Shown in pieces: positions 55,569 through 64,000 of a stretch of DNA of 64,000 nucleotides (positions are counted from its first letter, which is position 1; each line of letters begins with the position of its first letter). The DNA lies in contig BJKQ01000005.1 in NCBI GenBank assembly GCA_006538405.1, positions 2,108,001 to 2,172,000 of the forward strand, written 5' to 3'. The DNA is from Hansfordia pulvinata. Lineage: Eukaryota; Ascomycota; Sordariomycetes; Xylariales. A program made the translations under genes and the position numbers. The notes beneath the pieces are model-generated. The model was not told where the DNA came from, searched no databases, and was given only the letters and a program-made list of their open reading frames with translations.

Positions 55569-57111
55569 ATGACCGACGTTCTACGGTTCCTCACCCTGGG
55601 GCTGCTGCCCCTCCTGCTCCTCGTCCTCGGCTCCTCTCCCGCCGCCGCGGCCGCCGGCGGAAAGCCGGGCGGCGGCTGCGAGGAGCCCGAGGTGATCCCG
55701 GGCAAGTACATCGTGACGCTGCGGGACGGGATCAGCGCGGCCGACGTCGAATCGCACCTCGAGTGGGTCGGCCACGCCCACCGCAGCCGCAAGCGCCACG
55801 ACCGGTACGGGCACGGGATCGAGAGGGAGCTGGGCGGGCTCGGCAGGAGCTTCAAGATGGGCGGCTTCTTCAACGGGTACTCTGGCGAGTTTGCCGACGA
55901 CACGATCGAGAGCATCCGCAGCCATCCTGATGTAGGTTTTTGTTTCCCTCCCCTTCTTCTTCATCTCCTTGCCTCTTTTCTTTTCTCTGTCTGTCAATGG
56001 AGACCGAAGAAGGAAAACCGCGTGAACAGGAGATGACGGAAGACTGACACCCACCAAGGTCGCCGACGTCGAACCAGACCACGTGTGGCACATCTCTCGC
56101 GCGACGACGAGGACGGCGAGGACGACGACGGGAGCCGCGAACCGTCCCGCCACCGCCGAGAACAGGAGGATGAGGAAGAGCAGGGGCGCGAGCAAGAGCA
56201 AGAGGGACCTCAGGACGCAGGCGCACGCGGGGTGGAACCTGGCGACGGTGTCGCACCGCGCGCCCAACGCGACCAACTACCTGTACGACAGCGACGCGGC
56301 GGGCCAGGGCACGTGGGCGTACGTGGTGGACACGGGGGTCTTCATCCACCACACCGAGTTCCTCGGGGGGCGGGCGGTGCAGGGGTACAACGCGGTGCCG
56401 GACAGCGACAACGACGACGACGAGCAAGGGCACGGGACGCACTGCGCGGGGCTGCTGGCGGGGACGACGTTCGGGGTGGCGAAGCGGGCGACGGTGGTCA
56501 GCGTCAAGGTGTTCGGGGCCGGGTCGAGCGCGACGTCGACCGTCATCGACGGCTTCAACTGGGCGGTCGAGGACATCCGGCGGCAGGGGCGGCTGGGCCG
56601 GGCCGTGGTCAACCTGTCGGTCAGCGCGCCGTACTCGGCGGCGTTCGGCCGGGCGGTCAAGGCGGCGTACGACCAGGGCGTGCTGACGGTGGCGGCGGCG
56701 GGCAACGAGGGCGTGGACGCGTCGCAGTCGTCGCCCGGGGCCGAGGCCTCGGCGCTGACGGTGGGCTCGGTCGACTCGCGGTGGCAGAGGAGCTACTTCA
56801 GCAACGTCGGAGAGCTGGTCGACGTGTTCGCGCCCGGGTCCGAGGTCGAGTCGGCGTGGATCGGGGGCAACAGCGCGTCGTACGTCGACTCGGGCACGTC
56901 CATGGCGGCGCCGCACGTCAGCGGCGTCGCGCTGTGCCTCATGTCGGCCAAGCAGGGCAGCGTCGGCGCCGGCTACGGGGCCGGCGACGCGTCCGGGCCC
57001 GAGGCGCTGACGAGGCGCATCGTCGACCTGTCCACGCGCGGCCGCGTCGGGGACGCCGGCGAGGGCTCGCCCAACCGCGTCGTCTACAACGGCGGCGGGT
57101 CCTGCCGGTGA
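55569..57111 (+). CDS. Secreted subtilisin-like serine protease (S8, proteinase-K-type)
   Basis: Extracellular alkaline serine protease of 471 aa. Exons: 55569-55931 and 56059-57111 (phase-0 intron, 127 nt). A signal peptide (LRFLTLGLLPLLLLVLG, cleavage near AAAA) is followed by an I9 inhibitor propeptide (IPGKYIVTLRDG to about VADVEPDHVW). A basic, Arg/Thr-rich linker comes next, containing an SKSKR site suited to Kex2-type cleavage, and then the catalytic domain. The triad is Asp ~212 (YVVDTGVF), His ~246 (GHGTHCAG) and Ser ~402 (SGTSMAAPH). The oxyanion Asn ~337 is in AAAGNEG. Fungal homologues are nutritional or host-degrading proteases. Start at ATG 55569 follows a T-rich leader. The linker between propeptide and catalytic domain is longer and more basic than usual for this family. 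Confidence 0.93.
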
Positions 57112-58306
57112 TGATTTGGGGGAGCGGCTGGCGGCAGACCGAGGGTTGTGTTCCTGTTCCTTGTTTCTTGTTCTTCGAGACGATGTGAGCAGAGTCGATG
57201 TTTTTTTTCGGTGAAGCAGCAGAAGAAGACAACATTGACTGATAGAGGAGGAGGAGGAGAAGGAGAAGCAAGAAGGACTGGAGGGGTTCCGACTTGCACC
57301 TATTCACAACGCCCCCTTTTGCGCATATACACACTTACATGCCACATCTTCTACCCAGTACCTATATATTAAGTAATTATCAGCACATAGCAGCTACATA
57401 GAGTTGATGCACGTCAATCCAGTCCGTCCGTCAATGCCAGACTCAGTGAATGAACCGTGCTGCACGCTTCCACTACATCGACACCTGCCTCCTACGGTAG
57501 TTGTTTTCGACTGGGCCATAATGTCTGCCTGGCTTGTCGGTGCTACGTTTCGCCGGGTGCGCTTCTTCTAGGTACCCGACCTTTGGGATATGGGATGCGG
57601 AATCGACTCGAGAGGAAGGTGACTTTCAGCAATAGCCCCCAAGCATGTGCCAGTCAGCGACCTTGTCGGCGCCACTCCTCTCCCCCCTTATATACTCGTC
57701 AGTCAGCGAGCGAGCATGTGCCTGGCAGTGAGTTCACAGCTTGGGGAATCTGTACCCCACTCGTACGTGCAACCGAGTACATACTCGTCGATATCTGGAG
57801 TGGTCCCCTCTTCACGAGTAGGTACGTACCCTACGCACTCGTAGCGCGGGCCGGATCGTCAGCTGCCCCAATCGCCCGCCGGGACATTCATTCTAGACCG
57901 CTGTGGCCCTGCGCGCCCTGGTCCGTCTCTCTCCCCTGCTTCTGCTTGCTCAGACCCCTGTGAGGCATAACTCGTACGGGCGGCACGAGGTTGTGTCTTC
58001 CTAGGAGCCTGACCTCATTCATTCGTGTGCCCTCTCACCAACTCACGTCCTTTCAGCAACCCCTTTACACGAGCCCGAGCGATGGAAGCCCGAAATGACA
58101 ATACGGGGACTCTCCGTCCCGTTACAGTCACTGCCCGTTCTATACCGAACCATAACTCCTCGTACACCTCACGTCGGGCTGTCGACAACCTGGACGCCCA
58201 TGTACGAGTAGGCCATCTGGGAGTACTCGTAGGTCTTATTATTACAAGCGGCGGGCACAATGTGCTTGCCCCGGGCAGGATTCCCCTTTCTTGACGACGC
58301 TTCAGC

Positions 58307-58348
<42 letters not shown>

Positions 58349-59623
58349 TGGGTGGTGGGACTGGAGCCGGCCGATCCGCCAGCCGGTGCTACCAGAGTGC
58401 TGCGCCGCCCATCTCCATAATCACGAGAAGCCGCAGCAGGGCTTGTTCACCAATCTGACCTGGCGTGCCGGGGCCTCGTCGACCCCACACAGCAAACTAC
58501 CCAATGAGCTATGGCCAGCCGACTTACGGACTAACTAGCTAATCCCTGCTCCAGTCAGCCCTGCAAAAGCTCCCCACCCCTCCCCTTCTTTCCGTCGGTC
58601 GCATTTATGAGCTGGGAGGGAGAGGAAAGGAAAGGAAGAAAACAGAGGCTTTGCTTGAGGGTCTCGGGGAGGGCGGGGTTGACGGAGAGAGGGGACCGCC
58701 ATTGCAACGTACAGGGTCGCCTTCTGCCTTCCTGTGCCGGTAACGTCTGATCAGACTCTGGTCTCGTGCCCGGCGCCTGCCGCGGAGGGGCATACGAGTA
58801 GTCGTAGTCGTACTAGGTAGTCGTAGAGAGGAGACGGCAATCCATCTTCGACAGAGGAGGCAGAACGGAACGAGAGGTAACGTTGACTCGGCCGGCCCTC
58901 TTCCGCTGCATATCCAACAGCCGACCGTCAACTTGGCGGCGGCGGCATCGAGAGGCTACACGGGTCCGGCTCTTGCTCGTCCCCCCCGCTCGCGTCAGCA
59001 CGAGCCCGAGCTGAAGCGGGTGCGAGTATCGTGTCGCAGACGGAGCGCGACGGACAGGCGCATATTCGAGGCGCAGCCTGCGAGCTAAGTAACACTCATC
59101 ATGCCTACCTGCCTATCATGGGGCTCTTATTATTAGGTATAAGCCGGCTCGAGTAATAATAGAGGAGGTGAGCAAGATGGGTCTCTTACGAGGACGAGCC
59201 GCCGCTGCCGGACTTTACCGGCGCGCGGGAGGGAGGGCCGTGAGCTCTGTCTGCCCCACGCAATCACGGTCAATCCATCATCCCCTGGTACCCAGGTAAG
59301 TTAGGACCGCAATCTCGCATCTTTCCGACGTGCCCTTTCACCCCTCATGAACCGGGCCGGCACGTGGAGTACGAGTGTATATAATGCGGCCGCGGCCCAA
59401 GAATGCACGGGCAACACGGTAGCGGTATCATGTGAATAGTATAAACAGACACGACTGCCCGGGCTCCCACCTTGCCGTCCCAGCTTTGCGCCCACCCACT
59501 CATCCATCGTGACATTCTACCTGACCCAAGCGGAAGAGGGGAAAAAAAAAAAAAGACAACGATCAGTCGAAGCAACGACGACAACGACAACGACGACACG
59601 ACACCGTTCACTTTTCACACACG
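57112..59623. other. 2.5-kb intergenic region
   Basis: No gene is supported. It contains an inverted pair of octamers (TACGAGTA 58202-58209 and TACTCGTA 58224-58231), another at 58793, and a (CAG)n tract at 58307-58348. The 59100-59170 stretch is locally AT-rich. Confidence 0.5.
58307..58348. repeat. (CAG)n microsatellite
   Basis: About fourteen CAG units with one interruption, in non-coding sequence. Confidence 0.9.
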
Positions 59624-60364
59624 ATGAAGACCACCCTCTCCTCCCTCCTGCTCCTCAGCGGCAGCGCCGCCGCCGCCGCCGTTCACCCCCGTGCCACGAC
59701 GACGACGACGACGACGACGCCCTCGCTTGAGGTGCCCGAGTGTCCGGCCAAGGGGACGGTGCGCTACTCCAAGTCGATGCCCGAGGGCGCCGACTTTCCC
59801 GAGACCCAGGTCGACGCCTGCTGGGCGTCCACCACGACGACCGACTCAGCGGAGTCGGCGGAGCTGCGGCTGACCTTCACGGCGCGCGAAGAGGTCAACT
59901 TCTTCTACAACGAGTCCCAGGTCACCAACGACCCCATCTTCAACTACGAGGTCGTGGAGGCCTTCATCGCCCCCGGGGCCGCCGACCCCCGGACCTACCT
60001 CGAGCTCGAGGTCTCCCCCAACAACGTCACCTTCAGCGCCTTCATCTACAACCCCAGCCGCGTCCGCGCACCCGGGGCGGCAATGGACACGGCGTACCTG
60101 GCCACCCCTCTCGAGGACGGCCTCGCGGCCGAGACGGAGCTGGACCGCGACGCACACACGTGGACTTCCAGCCTACGCGTGCCCCTGGGCCTCTTCAACG
60201 TCAACGACGCCGCGCAGGCCCGGGGTTCCGAGTGGCGCATGAACTTCTTCCGCACCGTCGTCGCCCCGGACACCTTCCCCGCACAGCTGCTCGGCGCCTG
60301 GAGCCCGACCGACGAGGCCAACTTCCACAAGACCCCGTTCTTCGGGCACGTCAAGTTTGTGTAA
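59624..60364 (+). CDS. Secreted CBM9-like carbohydrate-binding protein
   Basis: Secreted 246-aa protein, single exon. The signal peptide is MKTTLSSLLLLSGSAAAAAV, followed by a Thr run from ACG repeats. The mature part has the beta-sandwich pattern of fungal family-9-type carbohydrate-binding proteins: CPAKGTVRYSKSMPEG, VDACW, LRLTFTAREEVNFFYNES, NDPIFNYEVVEAFI, YLELEVSPNNV, then W..SLRVPLGLF and WRMNFFR. Two cysteines (in PECPAKG and DACW) could pair. No catalytic domain accompanies it. A role in binding plant or own cell-wall glycans is inferred from the family. The fold assignment rests on pattern recognition. Confidence 0.75.
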   Translation: MKTTLSSLLLLSGSAAAAAVHPRATTTTTTTTPSLEVPECPAKGTVRYSKSMPEGADFPETQVDACWASTTTTDSAESAELRLTFTAREEVNFFYNESQVTNDPIFNYEVVEAFIAPGAADPRTYLELEVSPNNVTFSAFIYNPSRVRAPGAAMDTAYLATPLEDGLAAETELDRDAHTWTSSLRVPLGLFNVNDAAQARGSEWRMNFFRTVVAPDTFPAQLLGAWSPTDEANFHKTPFFGHVKFV

Positions 60365-61102
60365 AGAAGTAAAACAGGACGCGTCGGGGGGAAGGGGGGG
60401 AGGAGAGATATGCGACGGCGGCGGCGGCGGAACGTGACGAGACCGGGGGGGCGGTTCGGGGAGTGCCTAGCGATTTTTCAGACTTCTTTTTCTGCTTCAC
60501 TATATTACGGTCATGTACATAAAAAACACGCTTCATTCCCTTTCAAACGCCCAATCAGCCCGTGCCGTCCGATATGGATTGGTGGGAAGCCAGGAGATGC
60601 CGGTCTACAAGGACCTGCCAACGATGCGGTCGCAAGAGAACGCATGCAGCAACGCCATCGCGCATGAGCTGCGCCAAAGGGACCGGCCGAGTGCCTCGCT
60701 GCGCGGGCGCGCCGATGCAATGCGCCGAACCGATCACGAAGTGCCGCCCGGGGCCATCTGCGGCGCGGAGGGTGTTTTGCATCTGCTGGTCCTCGGTAAT
60801 CTCTGGTAATGATGTGATTCCTGGTCACGTCGCAAAATCTGGGAAGAAAACCATCTATGTCTAGGTATATACATACATTCGACGCCTCAGAACGCCAGCA
60901 CCGCGCCTACCTACGGTAGCCAGATGTACACCAGAGTTCCGCTCATGGCGCCCGTGAGCTAGCTCGAGACGAGAAAGAACGAAAAACAAAGCAAGCTGCC
61001 CGCCCCGAATCCGATTCCGTGATCCACGCCGCGTTTTTCGAGATTTTTGTGTATATGATCAAGAGCAAGTACAAGGCACGCAGCCAGCCCCCCCATCGTG
61101 AA
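60365..61102. other. Convergent intergenic region between the CBM9-like and ZIP genes
   Basis: Shared 3' region of two convergent genes. No gene, array or octamer copy was seen. Confidence 0.55.
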
Positions 61103-62731
61103 TTAAGCAAACGCCCCCACCAGAGCCATCAGGAAAGCCCCCGTCAGCACGGCCAGGCCGGCGTTCCTCCGCTTCTTTCCCTTGAGCGTCTTGTAGCTCT
61201 TCTCCGTGAGGAAATCCTCCGCCAGCAGCTGCACGAGCCCGGCGAACAGCAGCAGGCCGCTGGAGATGGCGTTCATGAAGCCCACCAGGAGCAGGCCCGT
61301 CTGGCTCATCGGGTCGTACATGGAATGGACCGCCAGGCCTATGGCCTGCCCGATGGGCGTGGTGCAGCCGTAGGCCAGCACCATCAGCCAGGGGCGCATG
61401 GAGCGCCGCGGGAACGAGATGGCCGCGATGCGCGAGCCCAGCGCCAGCCCCTCAAACGTCTGGTGGAAGGCAATCGCCACGAGGAACACGACAAACGGCG
61501 GGCCCGTGGCCACCGACACGGCCATGCCGATGAAGACGCTGTGGAACAGAATGCCCGCCTCCAGGAGCATGCACTGCAGCATTAGCCTCTTCTGTTCCTC
61601 GGGCGTCGGAGGTATCTGCGGCGTGATGGGTGTCGCAGCGCCCGGGTGGTCGTGGCGGGACACGCGGCGGGGCGCGTCGGGCCCGGCAATCAGGCGCGCC
61701 TCGTCGTGCGTCGCCGGGTCGAGCTCGTCCATGTCCAGGTCCAGGTCGTCGTCCTCGGACTCGTCCCCGTCCCTGGAGCCCCCGGCTTTGCCCTTTGCGC
61801 CCACGCGGCCGTTTCCCTGGGACTCGCTCTCGTTGGCCCCGAGCGCGGGGCTCGGCTCACTGGGGGCAAGGGCGGACTTGGGGGTCGACGTCGGCAAAGG
61901 CGAGATGTCGGTCATCAGGCCTCGAGTAGGCGCAACCACGCCCAGCGCAATGTCGTCGGGGCGGGGCGCGCTGGATCGCCTGGCGGCCAGGCCGGGGGCA
62001 GCCGCGTCGGGTTTGGCGTGGACCCCGAGCGGGTTCTGCCCGTCGAGGTCGCCGTCTTCGTCGTCCGAGTCCCAAGCCCGGTTGTGGTTGTGCGAGTGGC
62101 CGGCGCCGCGGGTGGTCAGGTAGGATTCGAGAGCAACGACGACGAGCGCGGAGACCATGGCGATGAGGCCAGGCATGGGCTTGTAGCCCTCGCTGAAGAC
62201 ATAGGGGAGGCAGGGGTCGGTCAGGGAGCTGAAGGCCGTCGGCAGCAAGTGGACAAAGGCGGTGGCGATGAGCACGCCAGTGCCGAAGTGTTGGCTGAGG
62301 AAGACGAGGTATCGCGTGCGACGGCCATTGGAGGCGCGGCGGGAGACGAGGGGGAATCCGCAAGCTGGAGCCGGTCAGTCAGTGAGCCCCGTGCGGTCGG
62401 GCTTGCGCCGGGGCGCCTGCATCGAGAGCCGGCGGGCAGGCGGACGGGTGAACCAACATACCGACGGTGCTGAGAAAGAGGATGAGAAAGAGCGCAAAGA
62501 CGTGGAGGGGCGTATCGTAGGCACCTCGCTTCTGAGAGCCGCAGACGGGCTTCTCGTCGGCTGGGGCGGCGTCCTGTCGGCGGGCGAGCTCGGCGACTAG
62601 CCAGTCGGTGGGCACAGAGGACCAGCGGGCGGCTGTTCGGGGTCAGTGTCAGCCGGGGCGCGTCTCAGGTCAAGGGAGGAGGTGATGAATGTACCGAGAT
62701 CCCGGGCGACATCCGCAGGGTGCGAGTCCAT
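61103..62731 (-). CDS. ZIP-family zinc/iron transporter
   Basis: Metal importer of the ZIP family, 489 aa, plasma or vacuolar membrane. Exons on the minus strand: 62731-62695, 62632-62462 and 62364-61103; phases agree and introns are GT-AG (62 and 97 nt). The N-terminus has a short Cys-containing segment and a first membrane span (FALFLILFLSTVACGFPL). The GTGVLIATAFVHLLP segment is the ZIP metal-binding helix. A long cytosolic loop carries a HSHNHN histidine cluster and acidic stretches (SDDEDGD, ESEDDDLDLD). The core motifs are HSVFIGMAVSV and AIAFHQTFEGLALG, with the metal-liganding His/Glu pair, and the C-terminus ends at the last membrane span (LTGAFLMALVGAFA). Zn2+ is the likeliest substrate; Fe2+ is possible. 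Confidence 0.92.
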
Positions 62732-64000
62732 AGCAGGTGGCGTTGGAGGGAGGACAAGGCGAGTTCGCGGCCGGGGCACACGAGACGACGAGACGCGAAG
62801 GTGGTGTTGGTGGTGACGGTGTGTGGGCAGCGCGCGACAGAGGCTCGAGCGCAACAGTTGGGCAAAGGCCGTGACGAGACGAGCGCCACCGATTTAGACT
62901 CTGGGGCTGGCGGTCATGGTGGTGTCTTTGGTGTCCGAGGGGTCCGGTTCCGGCCAAGGTGGCGTCGTTTGTGAGTGGTGGCTGTAGGTCGTGGCCGGCT
63001 GGCTGGCTGGCTGGCTGTCGAACTGCTGGTCCACCGGCCTACTTCAGTCTGGGAGCAAAGACGGCCGGGTCGGTCGGCGTCGGCGCTGGGGAGGCCTTGT
63101 TGGTGGTGATGTTGGCGGTAGCGGTGGTGGTGGTGGTGGTGGCAGTGGGTGGGAGGGAGCAGCAGGTGCGGATGTCAGTCCAACAATCAAGTTGGAACAT
63201 CCCGACGGGAGCCTGGGTGGCATCGTGTCCAGTACGGCGACGGCGACTCGCCAAGAGGTACCTGGCATCAGGGTGCCCCTAAATTATAGGTCGTGACAGT
63301 GGCGGTGGCGGGGTCTTAGTGGGCTCGCACCGGAAAAGGCCCCTGCAATGCCGAGACCCTACGAGCACCTAAACCTTCCATACTCGCAACCTTAGTCGCT
63401 GGGCTCCATGGAAGCGCAGGCCCCGGTTCTATTATTACCGCGGAGCCTCACTCGCGTTGGATCCAACTCGAGCATGGGAACACTGAAGTCAGCAATGACA
63501 AGCCCGCGGGAGGCGTGAGGCGACCGCCCCGTCTGTCGGGCTTCTGCGTATCACCACCCACATACATGTACCTACCCATGGATGTGCCTTCCAATTACCT
63601 AGCCTAAAGTGACCTACGCGTACACCAGGACTACCCAGCTGGAAATACATCCATTCTGTCTACACCAAAACCACAATTGCGAGACCAAAGGTCCAAGAAG
63701 AACAACTCAATCGCGAGTCCTCAGGTGGGTATAGAACGAGCGCGAATGATCAACCCCAAAGCCAGGGGCAGTTGCGGAGTCGTGTGGCCGACAGGTTCTC
63801 TGCAGGTCAGTGCTCCCACCCCATCGTGGCTTCAGTGGCCTCAAGATGGTACATGGAGGTAGGCAGCTGCATGCCGCCCTGGACAGAAGCCCATGACCAA
63901 ACCCCTTAAGCACGCACATCTAGCTTTAAATCATTGGAGGGCACTGAAATAAGGGTCCTGGCTAAAAGAAAATGGGAAACGTCCACCAGCAGTAGGATGA
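62732..64000. other. Upstream region of the ZIP gene and right edge of window
   Basis: No gene is supported up to the window end. GCTGGCTGG and GGTGGTGG repeats lie at 62996-63017 and 63124-63142. Sequence from about 63550 is less GC-rich and includes TACATGTACC-type words. A gene beginning beyond 64000 cannot be excluded. Confidence 0.5.

Overview
This window comes from a filamentous ascomycete, most likely a Sordariomycete. The coding genes are GC-rich with strong C/G third-position bias, introns are mostly 50-160 nt with GTRNGT...YAG borders, and secreted, Zn(II)2Cys6, MFS and 2-oxoglutarate dioxygenase genes of fungal type are present. The first ~2 kb is an AT-rich block with the CpA/TpG depletion and TpA excess expected of repeat-induced point mutation (RIP). 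The species cannot be named from the sequence alone.

Layout: 1-2.03 kb RIP-type block; 2.5-4.5 kb HAS1 DEAD-box helicase (+); 4.5-12.1 kb gene desert; 12.6-13.8 kb zinc-finger protein (+); 15.3-16.7 kb Ser-rich protein (+); 18.1-18.7 kb cupin (+); 20.3-21.7 kb 2OG-Fe(II) dioxygenase (+); 22.4-25.6 kb Zn(II)2Cys6 regulator (-); 27.9-30.4 kb DHA2-type MFS transporter (+); 30.8-32.2 kb Baeyer-Villiger-type flavin monooxygenase (-); 35.3-38.2 kb CSC1/DUF221 channel (-); 39.4-39.95 kb amidase 3' relic (+); 40.7-42.7 kb non-RD protein kinase (-); 46.0-47.1 kb unknown protein (+); 47.9-48.3 kb small repeat protein (+); 51.5-52.2 kb DUF1993 protein (+); 55.6-57.1 kb secreted subtilase (+); 59.6-60.4 kb secreted CBM9-like protein (+); 61.1-62.7 kb ZIP metal transporter (-).

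The 18-32 kb block combines two oxidative tailoring enzymes, a cupin, a multidrug-type exporter and a pathway-type regulator. It resembles a small specialised-metabolite or detoxification cluster without a PKS, NRPS or terpene backbone gene. The other genes look like unlinked housekeeping, membrane and secreted functions.

Three observations cut across the window. (1) Five otherwise intact genes each need exactly one extra base to restore frame. Three of these sites are a single short C/G run and the other two lie in stretches rich in such runs, which points to systematic homopolymer undercalling rather than pseudogenes. (2) The octamer TACTCGTA/TACGAGTA occurs more than 30 times, against about 2 expected by chance, almost wholly between genes and sometimes as perfect 16-bp palindromes. 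(3) Several intergenic stretches are long (7.6 kb at the left) and rich in microsatellites. Intron borders and proteins given here are read by eye from the sequence; family names rest on motif recognition, not on database searches.
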